A stretch of 48,843 bases of DNA from Nemertoderma westbladi (lineage: Eukaryota > Xenacoelomorpha > Nemertodermatida > Nemertodermatidae). The position numbers and the translations under genes were made by a program. Shown in pieces: positions 1-10,305 of this stretch (the stretch's first letter is position 1; every line of letters begins with the position of its first letter). Where the stretch lies: assembly GCA_032718475.1 (NCBI GenBank), contig JAUCBJ010006878.1, positions 1 to 48,843 of the forward strand, in the 5' to 3' direction. The notes under the pieces are model-generated. The model saw only the letters and a program-made list of their open reading frames with translations. It searched no databases and had not been told where the DNA came from.

Positions 1-1
1 A

Positions 2-2784
2 ATTTTAATTAAACATGCAGAGTTACGCAAAAAAGAGTTATGTGCGAATTTTTTATCACTTAAAGCGAAAATAAGAAGGGTTACAGACACACATCAATGC
101 AAGGAATTAATAACTAAATGTCACAGGTATTTATTTAGAAAATCTCAAGAAATGTACAGTCGTATTTTGAAGAAAAAACAATCACTAATAAAGGAGATTA
201 CAAACTACCAAGGGGAAGTAGGCCAATCAGAAATAAGCCCAACACAAACCCCCTTACAGAATATACACCAGCATGAAACACACGCCCGGCATAGGTTTGG
301 ACACATGCACACTTTGCAACGTTCACGTAGTCGATTTAGAAATAGACAGAAGCTGGCCGAAAAAATAGAGGACGGTATAAGAAACAATATTTGTGACCCA
401 AGAGTATTTGATCCGTTAGTAGCAGATGGCTTGTCCCTATCTGACAATCAAAAAACGCTACTTCGATTGGGACCTTCATTTTGCCCCACACCAATGACTG
501 TTGATTTGTATCAAGCACATTTGGACTTCAATGACTTTGCAACTAGATTACGTGACAAATACAACCAGGTAATAAAAGGAGTCGATGTAAATACTGAAAA
601 AGAATCATTGAATACTACCCAGGATGATGACGATAACAACGAATCGAGATGCAAACCAAAACAGCCATGGGAGGTAAGTAAACATTTTACTAAACCATCC
701 GGAAATAGTACGCTGGAGCAATTTTTAACAAATATATATACTGAAACGTTTAGTGATGAGAACATGAAATACGTGGAAGACAATCTCTCTTCAGGAGAAA
801 GGGAGGCTCTTAGGGAACTGAAGCGGGCAATAAAGGATGATGAACAAGGAACCATTCTTAGGATACAGGATAAGGGCTCAAAACGCTTTGTTCTAACCAG
901 TAAGGATAATTACGTAAGTGCAGTTGAAGATTACCTAGGTGACACTAATATTTTCATTAAACATAGTAATGATCCTACAGGTAAATACAAGAATAAAATA
1001 AAAGAATTTGTTAATAAATGGAAAGATACAGTACCAATAATTAAACGTTGTGAAAAATGGCTCACAAAGGATGACGTCAAACCTGGAACTGCTTTCGCGA
1101 ATGTGAAGACACACAAACCAAACTGGCCATTAAGGAATATTTTATCGGCCTGTGGGACAGCCTCAGAGAATCTGGGCCGTTTTCTAGAACATTTTTTAAA
1201 AAATTTTGCCACTGCACATAAAGCATATCTCAAAGACACACGTCATCTAATAAAATGGATTCAACAACAGAATAAAAGATTTGCCCCCTTTCCCACTTCA
1301 GCAAAACTTATTTCTGTAGACATTACAAACTTCTTCCCTTCAGTGGATAACATAATGGGTATTGCAGCAGTTAGGAGAACAATTACGGAACACCCAGATT
1401 TATTACTAGAAGACTCTCCCCCAGTAGAATGTTTGACTGAAGCTCTAGAATTATGTTTAAATTGTAATAATTGTAGTTTTAATGGAAAACATTACACACA
1501 AGTGGATGGGTCGGCAATGGGCCCATCATACTCTTGCTCTTACACAGACATTTTTGGTGCTGAATATATTGATACAGCAGTCCGAACTTCACCAAAGCCT
1601 CCAGAAGAATGGAAACGATTTAGAGATGATGGAATAGCTATTACACTTGAACAAGAAGATGAAGATATCGGTATTCTGATTGACCACCTCAACAATACCG
1701 TTAAACCTGGGAAAATAAAGTTTAAATTAGAAGAATATGGAAGGAAAATTAATTACTTAGATTTAACTATATTTTTTGATGACAATGGAATACTTCAAAC
1801 AAAAATATACCACAAACCAACAGACGTCCATCAATATATATGTCCGCACTCAGCCCATCCGCACAGTCAACTTAAACACGTTCCATATGGGGTTGCCCTA
1901 CGATTGAGGCGTAACAATTCACGAATGGAGGATTTAATGCAAGCACTTTATGAATATGGAGCAGCATTCATTGCTAGGGGTTGGAGAATGGCCGATGTTA
2001 CTACACAATTTGCAGCGGCAGCTATTCAGACACAGTTAGAATCTCTACAAAATGATAAAAAACGAAATAAAAGTAAATATACCATATTTTATGTTAGTAA
2101 CACTGAACCTATATTAGGATCAATACAAAAGATAGTAGACAAACATACACCTATTCTAAGAACAGACATCAGGACCAAGCAACTCATTGACTCTTATAAA
2201 ATAGTAAATATTAACCGTAGGGCCCCTACGCTAAAGGGAATTTTAGCTCCATCCAGTTTAACATCAAAGCAGAAGAACCAGGCAAATACAACACATGCTG
2301 GATCTAAAAAATGTACAAGACAGAAATGTATACCATGTGAAGCGATAAAACCAACAAAACAATTCGGATTAACCTCGACCCGTTTGAAAACTAAATATGA
2401 AATTAAACAGCGCCTTACCTGTGATGACAAAGATATAATATATTTAGCAAAATGTAAAATATGTAACTTACAAGGAATCGGATCAACAGAAACATTTAAA
2501 CCAAGGCTATCACAATATAAGTGTAATATAAAGAATCATAAGCCACAAACGACTATAGAGAAACATTTTGTAAAAATGAAAACCATGATTTTTCGCATTT
2601 CGAAATAACACCCATTGAAAAGGTTCATTACAAAGGCAGGGGAAAGAAAGATCAGCGACGGGAGATCCGTACAAGGGAAGGATACTGGCAGTGCACCTTA
2701 AGAACAATCAAGCCATTTGGTCTCAACACTATAAATGAAGCGGTTTGCAGTAATTTCGGCTTAGACGTATTTAATCCAGATTAG
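2..2784 (+). CDS. Penelope-like element polyprotein (RT plus GIY-YIG-like end), 5'-partial, one frameshift
   Basis: This retroelement protein combines a reverse transcriptase with a C-terminal GIY-YIG-like endonuclease and would copy the element into a nicked target. The frame is already open at base 2, so the ATG at 152 is probably internal and the protein begins left of the window. Counting from that ATG, RT motif A (VDITNFFPS) lies near residue 388, motif B (GSAMGPSYS) near 450, the catalytic motif FRDDG near 490, and a YLDLTI block near 530. A cysteine motif (CTRQKCIPC) leads into a degenerate GIY-YIG core (IYLAKC, then GIGST) near 763-785. The frame stops at 2608. A -1 shift at the A-run near 2572-2580 restores a typical family tail (GYWQ, then FGLN) ending with TAG at 2782. 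The motif order fits Penelope-like elements; the subfamily is not resolved. The frameshift suggests an inactive copy. Confidence 0.85.
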
Positions 2785-2991
2785 AGAACTCATTATGTAG
2801 ACTAATGTACTGTAGACGCTTAATTTCATGGAAACTGTAATGAATTAGCTATTTATTTATTTAATTATTTAAATCACTTGAAAAAGAAATATTATATTAT
2901 TTCGAAAGCTTGTGTAATTTCTTATAATTTTTATTTAACGTGGTTGATCTTGGTTTCCTTACAATTATATTTATATATTTTATTATATATA
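2785..2991 (+). other. AT-rich 3' flank of the Penelope-like element
   Basis: There is no reading frame here. The stretch is AT-rich and ends in TATTATATATA directly against LTR element A. It is probably the 3' untranslated part of the Penelope-like element, cut by the insertion of A. I see no second terminal repeat of the Penelope-like element. Confidence 0.5.
2987..2991. repeat. Target-site duplication of element A, left copy (ATATA)
   Basis: The five bases ATATA directly precede the TG of the left LTR. The same five bases directly follow the CA of the right LTR. The sequence is low-complexity, so chance agreement is possible, but 5 bp is the expected length for this class. Confidence 0.75.
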
Positions 2992-3540
2992 TGTTAGCTT
3001 ATCCAATTCCGCTAACATGAACCCACAAAGTAAGCCGTTGAGCAATATTGGGAGCACGAGGTTGATTACCAATCAACCTCGTGTCAGCCCAGTAAACGGG
3101 GACAATAGGCCCCAAAGGAGACACACACAATAAGGGTCAGGGGCCAAACCCCTAACAGAGAGAGAACAACAGGGGCAACGGGAAACACACCAGGGAAGGT
3201 GAAAGGGCGAGAAGTGGGATATTAGCCAATGGGGGGACAGCATCGACTAGGTACAGTAATATGGCCAACTGTGCAGTACATATATTACCTGTTGGTGCTT
3301 CCCTATTCAGTTTAGTTTACTCAGTCAGATCAGTAGGGTGGAACGGGGACTTCTGTCACCGTCCGCTACCGCCATCATACTTATCTACCGGTAACCGTGT
3401 CATACTATACTGTGCTATATCAGACTATTATACCTTTATACATATTACCGAACATCAGAACTCTTTTACCTTTCACACACGGCGGGGACGCGTGGATAGA
3501 AAACCCAACGGATAAACCGGGATCCGTAGATCCCGTCACA
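2992..3540 (+). mobile_element. 5' LTR of element A (549 bp)
   Basis: The repeat begins TGTTAGC and ends CCGTCACA. It recurs at 36465-37013 with the same length, and I found no difference on reading both copies. The end has a 7-bp inverted repeat (TGTTAGC at 2992, GCTAACA at 3011). A perfect 13-bp stem with a 3-base loop lies at 3055-3083. Short reading frames inside it (for example 3261-3515) are present only because the LTR is repeated, and they show no domain. Confidence 0.95.
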
Positions 3541-3670
3541 GTGACAGAATCAGATACGCCCAGCTGCCCTGACAGTGATAGAATCCTAGCAGCTGCCCTA
3601 ACAGTCTGACAGTGATAGAACTAGATCCAACCAACTGACAGACTGTGGCGGCCAGCCGCCAAAGACGAAG
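3541..3670 (+). other. Leader of element A between LTR and gag
   Basis: This 130-bp leader holds imperfect repeats of TGACAGTGATAGAA and of CAGCTGCCCT. No conventional TGG-starting primer-binding site abuts the LTR end. A TGGCGGCCAGCCGCC stretch near 3646-3660 is too far away to be a standard one, so the priming mechanism is unclear. Confidence 0.5.
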
Positions 3671-4915
3671 ATGAGTCGAGAGAAAGGAACGACACCGCCG
3701 CGGACCCCGGACGACGATCTAACGATCCGCGAGGCCACGGCGAGACGATACGAACCCACGACGCCGGTCGATGCTACGCCGACCACGTCGACGCACGTTG
3801 ACGCCACGTCGATAACGAGCGACCCGGCGAACCAAGATGTGGGGGGTCGTCTACAGAGAGAGGACGAGTCGGGAGTCGAAAGGGAGAAAGACGAGTCGAC
3901 AAGGAGCGAGGGTCGACGTACCGATGTCGCCGGCCAGCCACAGGCCGAGGACGACGAACGGTCCACCGGAACGGCGACGGTGGGGCCGTCGGTACGACGT
4001 CGGACCCGGAGAGATGGAGGAGAGGTCGGCGACGAGGACGTCGGGGTTTCTGATCGACTTCGACGGGCCTACAACGCGACCCGGGAACTACTAAAGGAGG
4101 CCAAGGAGGGGGCGAGGATAGACGAGGTCAAGATGAAAAAAGGACTAGGTGAGTCGAACAGATACTTTGATCACCTAGTGTGTTCTGGGCAGAGAGAACT
4201 AGCCGAGGAGAGAGCGAGGGGGGTTGCCAACGAACTGATTGAACTATGGGAATGTGGGGGTATGGAACCTAGCGTAGTGTACGTAGGGCCATACTTAGTT
4301 GATGCCTGGGGAGTAAAATTAGTGGGTTGGAGGAGACCTGAGGAGGGCGAATCCGAGGTTAAACCCGAGGATTCGGTCTCGTCGGTCGGAGGAAGTTCCG
4401 GGAGGCGGGGGAAAGTTAATAGGACGGAGGGGCGGCGGGAGTCCGTCGCAACCGATAAGTCTGCTACATCCTCCGCAAAAGAAAGAAGGGTGCGGGAGAT
4501 AAATCTGACGTATAAATTAGAAATGGCGGCGAATAAGCAGAATGGGTTAGAGAGACAATTGAGGGGTAAAACCGCATACTTAGAGAAGTTAGGAGAGTTG
4601 GCGAGGGAGTATAGAAAGAGAGTCGAGGAGTGTATAGAGCGGGAGATGAGAGTAGGGGACGAGCCGGCGATGTGGCTTGAGATAATTGCGAGAGTTGAGT
4701 TGTTCGAGCAGCGTAACCGAGAGAGAGAGATAGAGGCAGAGCGTGAGCGGGATGATTTGCGTGCCCAGCTAAGGGGGCTTGCGCAATATCAAGCCAAACT
4801 AGACCAGCGCCGACTAGAACTGGCGCGGTTGGAAATATCAGAGAGTGAGACCCCACTTACATACACCGGGCGAGAGAACCAGAACTGGTGTAGCCGTACG
4901 GGCGGGGGGGGGTAG
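3671..4915 (+). CDS. Element A gag, N-terminal part
   Basis: This is the likely structural (Gag) protein of element A, which would form particles around the element RNA. The ATG at 3671 is the first good start after the leader. The first 120 residues are charged, Thr/Ser/Asp/Arg-rich and look disordered. A helical block near residues 120-200 (including YFDHLVCSGQRELAEE) and a long coiled coil near 275-400 (rich in Glu, Arg and Leu) follow. The frame ends right after a G-run at 4901-4913. The next frame (open over that run to 5462) continues a sensible protein, so this is probably one gag broken by a homopolymer length change. BEL/Pao affinity is inferred from the zinc knuckles at 34040-34200; there is no recognisable domain in this part. 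Confidence 0.6.
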   Translation: MSREKGTTPPRTPDDDLTIREATARRYEPTTPVDATPTTSTHVDATSITSDPANQDVGGRLQREDESGVEREKDESTRSEGRRTDVAGQPQAEDDERSTGTATVGPSVRRRTRRDGGEVGDEDVGVSDRLRRAYNATRELLKEAKEGARIDEVKMKKGLGESNRYFDHLVCSGQRELAEERARGVANELIELWECGGMEPSVVYVGPYLVDAWGVKLVGWRRPEEGESEVKPEDSVSSVGGSSGRRGKVNRTEGRRESVATDKSATSSAKERRVREINLTYKLEMAANKQNGLERQLRGKTAYLEKLGELAREYRKRVEECIEREMRVGDEPAMWLEIIARVELFEQRNREREIEAERERDDLRAQLRGLAQYQAKLDQRRLELARLEISESETPLTYTGRENQNWCSRTGGGG

Positions 4916-5462
4916 TAATAGTACGTTAGAAATAGTTAACATTAATAGTACCGTAGTAAATAACCCTAATCCCTTTATTACAGGAAATAATATTTTACCT
5001 GGTAGTAGTAATTTAAATTTAAATTCAAATAATAATATTAATTCAAATATTCAGAATAATTCTAATTTAAATAATTTAAATCCCGTTTCAAATTCTAATA
5101 ATTTAATTGATTTAACAAACAATATTGGGAATGGTGCTATTAATATGAGCGTGTCGGACGTACATAACCCGGCAGACGGGGGCCTGGTAGGCCACGTGCT
5201 TAGTAGGCAGGAGGTGGCAGGGTTGAGCCAACCCGACGGCGGCCTGGTAGGCCACGTAGTTGGTAGACAGGAGGTAGCGGGGTTGAGCCAACCCGAGGTG
5301 GGCCTGGTGGGCCACGCAGTGGTAGAGAGAGAGGCGGGGGGGAATAGACCCAGCCGTAGTAAAGACAGTGCGTCGACTAGAGAGGGGTGTAGAGACGAAG
5401 TAAGAGATAGTGAAGTTAGATGTGGCGAGTGGGGGGGGGGCTACCGGCGCCCCGGAAGTTAG
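4845..5462 (+). pseudogene. Element A gag, middle part in a shifted frame
   Basis: The useful part begins at the G-run near 4901-4913, where it takes over from the preceding frame. It encodes an Asn-rich low-complexity stretch, then three 20-residue repeats with the motif GLVGH (DNA period exactly 60 bp, at 5181, 5241 and 5301), then an Arg/Glu-rich part. It breaks again at the G-run near 5430-5441. The ATG at 4845 overlaps the previous frame and is unlikely to be a real start. Confidence 0.5.
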
Positions 5463-5903
5463 ATGTGGGGAGTGGGGGGGGGGGCTACTGGCGCCCCACC
5501 ACATAAGACTAGTGGCGAGAGAGGGGGGGCAGAGAATGCCCCACAAGGGGGGTGTAGAGGTGTAGTAGGAGGTAGTGAAGTTAGAAGTAGTGGGTGGGGG
5601 GGGGGGGGCTACAGGAGCCCCACCACGAAAGATTAGTGGCGAGAGAAGGGGGGTAGAGAATGTCCGACAAGAGGGACGCAGAAGTGTAGTAAGAGATAGT
5701 GAAGTTAGAAGTGGCGGGTGGGGGGGGCTACGGGCACCCCACCGCGAGAGATTAGTAGAGAGAGAGGGGGGGCAGAGAGTGTCCCACAGGCATCGGCGGA
5801 TAATGCGCGGGCCGAGCTAGGTAAACCGCAACACCCGGCGATGGAGAATAATAAGGGGATTGCGAGTATCCCCAGCGGCGTGCGATCGAGCAGAGAGAGG
5901 TAG
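5463..5903 (+). pseudogene. Element A gag, repeat-rich part broken at G-tracts
   Basis: The DNA holds a tandem repeat of about 124-125 bp (GTGAAGTTAG at 5410, 5575 and 5699, with a partial unit near 5452). Each unit contains a G-tract of 7 to 12 bases followed by GCTAC. When the frame is switched at each G-tract the translation repeats GGATGAPP-like and SGERGG-like blocks, so the units are coding in origin. Frame breaks occur at the G-tracts near 5430, 5597 and 5720. The last open piece ends at an in-frame TAG at 5901-5903. G-run length may also be affected by sequencing error. Confidence 0.45.
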
Positions 5904-6775
5904 GTTGATGTCGCGAGAGGGCAGGCGAAGCGTCGAGCCCGATCAGAAGAGGGAAGAAGAACAGTGGAGTTTAACCGGGAGGTCGACGAGAGATCTCACG
6001 AGCGGGAATACTGCACGAAAAGGGGAAGAAGAGAAGATAGTAGAAGAAGTGTCGCCACGAACGATAGCAGTGTGAGGACAGATAGCGGACCGTCGATAGT
6101 AGAGATGGAGTTAGGGAGTCAGTGGGGTCGAACTTCGGGAGATTGCCGTCACCCCGGAGAAACGCACCGCACGCCAAGAGAGGGGTACAGGAGGTACCAA
6201 TACAAAGTCGAGAACAGGAGAGGGGATCGAAGAGAAGCTTCCCGACGGGATATAGCTGCCGATCGAGAGTGCAGTAGTCGCGGGGAGATTCGAGATTCGC
6301 GAAGAATAAACTTCGGTTCGGAAGGGCACATGCAGACTGCAGGACATACTGTAGGCCTTACTGCACATACTATTATAGGCCATGCTGGGAGAGATAGAGT
6401 AGGCGATGGGGTAGCGCGAACGACGGGATTAAACCCGGAAGTCGCGGAGTACATACCGGTAGGTAGGCGAGAGGTAGGTAGGCCTATATCGGTACAGCAG
6501 CATGACTATAATACACAGGGACATAACATATATCCAGGGGAGGGGGGAGTTATTGGAGATAGACGTATGGGCCCCAATGTATTAACATCAACCCCAGTAC
6601 CAAACATACCGGCCGGGGGGGGACAGGGTGACATTCCCCCATCACAATATCGACAATATACCCCGATAGGAGCAAGAACATCTAACTCCCTGGACGAGAG
6701 CAGGTCGTGCGGACAGTCACCACCACACGCGGCCATACAGGGGACTGCTAGTCCACAGTTAGCTGGTAGCAGGGC
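5904..6775 (+). pseudogene. Element A gag, continuation after a TAG, cut by a LINE
   Basis: The frame open before the TAG at 5901 continues open for about 870 bases, so only one stop separates the two parts. The product is Arg/Ser/Glu-rich first (residues like NREVDERSHERE) and Gly/Pro/Gln-rich later, with no enzyme motif. The sequence is cut near 6776 by the 3' tail of the inserted LINE. Translation beyond that point (to 6842) is LINE sequence read backwards. The gag resumes on the far side of the LINE near 33900. Confidence 0.5.
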
Positions 6776-7149
6776 CACATTCATTCATTTCATTTCATTC
6801 CCGGATTTGGCCCCGGTGGCTTTAATTGAATTAAAATGTTAAAACCAAATATATAAAACGTCACATGACCGGTACTATAAATATTACAAAACATGACCGG
6901 TATATATAGACGATAAAATATTGCAAAACACATAAAACAGCAGAATATTATACTATACATACTTTGCTCTATCGATAGAATAAAATATTTAGGGTTGCAC
7001 AATATAATATATATTTTGTCCCAAGATCGTTAAAATATTTAGGGTTGCAGAATATAATATATATTATTTTTTGTCCCAAGATCGTGGTCGGAATTCTAAA
7101 CAATCTATTATTGTTTTTCCTAAGTACCACACCAGTGTATGTGTTGCTT
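6776..7149 (-). other. 3' untranslated region and simple-repeat tail of the Ulp1-LINE
   Basis: No gene lies here. A 50-bp unit (TAAAATATTTAGGGTTGCA at its start) is present twice, at 6981 and 7031. Around 6860-6920 there are two short copies of CATGACCGGTA. On the minus strand the region ends in a GAATGAAATGAAATGAATGAATG tail, split here as GAATGAAATG, AAATGAATG. Such short tandem tails serve as the RT start site in CR1/L2-like LINEs. Confidence 0.6.
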
Positions 7150-10100
7150 CTAAACTATTTGCCACCTGGGTTGAAAATATTCAACTAACACGTCATGTTT
7201 TACGTTGAAATTATACTTGGGTTTATTTAAAACTACCTGCATATATAGTGCGTCAAAGTGAATGCTGAAACGTGTGTTAATTAAGTCGTGTTTTCCTTCC
7301 TGTTTTTTCTGATAAATGATCTGTTTAATTTTGTATTGATTAATTGAGAGCGCTTCTAGCGATGGAATTCCAAGTTGAAATGCGTATCTGCTGTAATCTT
7401 GTAGCATTAAATCTTTCGATATTCCCGCTATGTGGTGAGAAAGGAAGTAATAAGAGAGATAGATCCCCTTGGTATTAGAATTGAATGCGCTGTAATTAGA
7501 GCGAAGACTTGCTGACTTTAGAAGAAATTCGAAATTTGGAATGAGGAATGTACTATCTATTGTTTGGTCGGATACATAGTTTTTGACAGATAGTATGCTT
7601 CTCAGTGCTTTATACCAGGTTATTTTAATATCTTCTATAATGTTACTTGGAATGCAAGCACATCCATAAAGTGCTGATGGTAAGCAGACCGTATTCCATA
7701 TTAGTCTAGTAATATCAAATGGAACACTGTCAGCTCCAAACCCATTCTTCTGTAATTGGTGCAGATTTCCCCATATGCGCTTGGTGTAATGGTCTCTTAA
7801 CTTCCAGTTTTCTGCTGGTAGAGGAAGACCCAAGAAAGAAATAAAATTCGATTGAATGATAGCAGTGCCACTCTCCAAGTACACTTGTTCATCTTTACGT
7901 GGAATCATTCCAGATGGGATCTCAAGTTTCGTGTAGCTTGTGACAAACCATGTTTTTCTCAAATTTAATCTCAGGTTGTGCTTTTTGAAATAACTTTCAC
8001 AAGTAGTTAGCAAGAACTGTGCGTCGTTTTTGAGGTTAGCCATAATAATTAAATCATCCGCATATGCCAGCATTGGAAATGATATTTTGTTTAAGTGCAG
8101 TCCTTTCCCGGATTGTTCGAGTTCTTCGACTAGGTCTCGCATGTAAAAATTAAAGAGGAATGCAGAGATGATCCCTCCCTGGCGTACTCCCTGCTTTAAC
8201 ACAATAGATTGTCTGGATATAATGTTATTCAGGGCTATAAATGCTTTTGACTGGTAGTAATAAGATGCTAAAGTTAGAAGGATTGATTTGTCGATGTTGG
8301 TGTTCTCCAATTTGTCGAAGAGGGTCTTGTAAGATACAGTGTCAAAAGCTGATGAAAGGTCTAGGGATATAATATACACGTTTGATCCATGGGAATTGAA
8401 ATGTTTTGTTAATCTGTTTGCTAGGATGTATGGCAACTCTGTGCTTTGTCCACTTCTGTAGCCCATTTGAAGATCACTAAGTCTGATCTTTTTTATTTCA
8501 TTCACTATTAGGATCTCCCATATTTTAGTTAATATTGGCATCACCGAGATAGCACGGTAATTCTCATTGGTATGTATATCTCTATTTCCTGGTTTGAGGT
8601 GGGGAAGAATGAGAGTTAAACATAAAGTTGTAGGCATGTGGTGTGACTTGTTTATGGAGTTATATAGGACTGCAAGAAAATTATATAATTCTTCTGAGTC
8701 ACCATATATCAGATGTTCTGAGGTAAGACTATGCGCGTCGGCTGCCTTATTTCTGTGCAAACTTTTAACTGCCTCCTTGATTTGGCCTGGCGTGATATTA
8801 ATTTTTGTGTCGTTTGCTGCAGATTCATGAGTGGTATCACTTGCAGTCCATTCATCTTCAGTATTGTTCCCATTGAAAAATGATTTATAATGCATAAATA
8901 AATCATCAGCATTTGATACAGGAACATCTTTCTTTTGTTCTTTCTTAATGCTCCGCCAGAATTTAGTTTTATTATATTTACTGGAAGATAATAATTCAGT
9001 GATGTGGTGAACATATTCACTGTGTTCTAATTGTGATCTAGCTTGGAGATACTCAAGTTTCTGAACTGCAGACAATTCTGTTGTGTTGTGTAACTTACAA
9101 TATGTATCTGCAGGGTCTTTAAGGGTAGTTCTTCTTCTGCGCTGTTTCATTATGTGCCGTTTAGGTCGAATCAAGGGGATGTATTTGGTGGCACTTTTGT
9201 ATACTGTTGAAATAAGTTGAGAGGTCGCTTTCTCTAAAGTGCTTTCTATGGACTCGTTCTCTGTAAGTCGTTTTTCCAGTGTTTTAATGTTCTCTGTGAC
9301 TTCTTTTTTGTAGTTGTTAACTTGTTGCTCTGTGGCTCTGTTGAATAAAAACCTTACTTTTTTCCTCCTTTTCCAGAGTTCTTCATGGTTTTGTTCGCCT
9401 CTATTTCCTTTTCTGGTTATAGGTACAGAAAACGCACAGCAAACAGGAAGATGATGTGATTTGTTTAAGGTACTTCTGTTTATAACCCTGTAGGAATCAA
9501 CAAAGCAGGTTAGACCAGCGGATGACACAATATGATCAATTCTTGATGATCTTATGACGTTCCCTCTTTTATCGTGGAATTGGTATGTTGATAAACTTTG
9601 ATTCTCATGCTGGGTGTCTATGAGATCAAGATCGCACTCGCTAAGTATAGTACTTGAGAATATGTCTCGGAATGTATCTGTTTTCTTTTGTGGGTGTCGA
9701 GTTTGCTTGATTAGAGATGGATTACAATTTATGTCGCCGATTATCAGGATGTCTGATGAATTGTTGTAATCTTTAATGATTGATGCTAAGGTGGCTATGG
9801 AGGCAAGATATTTCTCTCTGTCGTATATATTTCCACCATTTGATGGCAGATATACAGCTAGAACAGTGATTTCTTTTTGATATAGTTTCTTTATAGAGAT
9901 TCCAAGAATTCTATCAGATCCCGTGTCTATCTGTGAGCAGAAGCTACTGACATCTTTATCAATAAGAAGTGCTACCCCACCCTCTCCCCTAACCCGTTTT
10001 TTTGCTTCTAACATTTCGCTTGCTACTGTGTAATAGCAGGTGTATCCATTTGGTATATTTTCATTGCTGAAGTAAAACCGTGCTTCACGTGGACTAAGCC

Positions 10101-10305
10101 AGTGCTCTTGAAGAGCTAGAATAGTTGGATTTGTTTCAGTTATCAGAGAATGTATATATTCTAGGTTGTTTTTATATCCTGTACAGTTGTAAGTTAAGAC
10201 ATTAAGGTTTTTTGATGTTCTCGTCTCAGTTTCTAAGTATATTTCTTTTGTACCAGTTATCTTAAAAACAATAGTTCCTGCCTTCGTGTAGTTGTCTCGT
10301 TTCAT
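7150..10305 (-). CDS. Ulp1-LINE ORF2: AP-type endonuclease and reverse transcriptase
   Basis: This 1051-residue protein would nick target DNA and reverse-transcribe the LINE RNA at the nick. An apurinic-type endonuclease fills about residues 30-290, with LTYNCTGYKNN, LALQEHWL, IIGDINCNPS, SRIDHIVSS and SHHLPV as the expected active-site blocks. The RT spans about 490-780, with SLDLSSAFDTV (motif A), GVRQGGIISAFLFN (motif B) and the catalytic YADD near residue 748. I see no RNase H. The ATG at 10305 lies 44 bases inside the end of ORF1 in another frame, so translation probably uses reinitiation or a similar mechanism. The frame is intact over its whole length. The clade is uncertain; it looks like a CR1/Jockey-group relative. 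Confidence 0.9.
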   Translation of the reverse strand: MKRDNYTKAGTIVFKITGTKEIYLETETRTSKNLNVLTYNCTGYKNNLEYIHSLITETNPTILALQEHWLSPREARFYFSNENIPNGYTCYYTVASEMLEAKKRVRGEGGVALLIDKDVSSFCSQIDTGSDRILGISIKKLYQKEITVLAVYLPSNGGNIYDREKYLASIATLASIIKDYNNSSDILIIGDINCNPSLIKQTRHPQKKTDTFRDIFSSTILSECDLDLIDTQHENQSLSTYQFHDKRGNVIRSSRIDHIVSSAGLTCFVDSYRVINRSTLNKSHHLPVCCAFSVPITRKGNRGEQNHEELWKRRKKVRFLFNRATEQQVNNYKKEVTENIKTLEKRLTENESIESTLEKATSQLISTVYKSATKYIPLIRPKRHIMKQRRRRTTLKDPADTYCKLHNTTELSAVQKLEYLQARSQLEHSEYVHHITELLSSSKYNKTKFWRSIKKEQKKDVPVSNADDLFMHYKSFFNGNNTEDEWTASDTTHESAANDTKINITPGQIKEAVKSLHRNKAADAHSLTSEHLIYGDSEELYNFLAVLYNSINKSHHMPTTLCLTLILPHLKPGNRDIHTNENYRAISVMPILTKIWEILIVNEIKKIRLSDLQMGYRSGQSTELPYILANRLTKHFNSHGSNVYIISLDLSSAFDTVSYKTLFDKLENTNIDKSILLTLASYYYQSKAFIALNNIISRQSIVLKQGVRQGGIISAFLFNFYMRDLVEELEQSGKGLHLNKISFPMLAYADDLIIMANLKNDAQFLLTTCESYFKKHNLRLNLRKTWFVTSYTKLEIPSGMIPRKDEQVYLESGTAIIQSNFISFLGLPLPAENWKLRDHYTKRIWGNLHQLQKNGFGADSVPFDITRLIWNTVCLPSALYGCACIPSNIIEDIKITWYKALRSILSVKNYVSDQTIDSTFLIPNFEFLLKSASLRSNYSAFNSNTKGIYLSYYFLSHHIAGISKDLMLQDYSRYAFQLGIPSLEALSINQYKIKQIIYQKKQEGKHDLINTRFSIHFDALYMQVVLNKPKYNFNVKHDVLVEYFQPRWQIV

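Noticed and set aside
3261-3515. 84-residue ORF present twice (also 36734-36988)
   Set aside because: It lies inside the LTRs and is duplicated only because the LTR is; no domain or start context.
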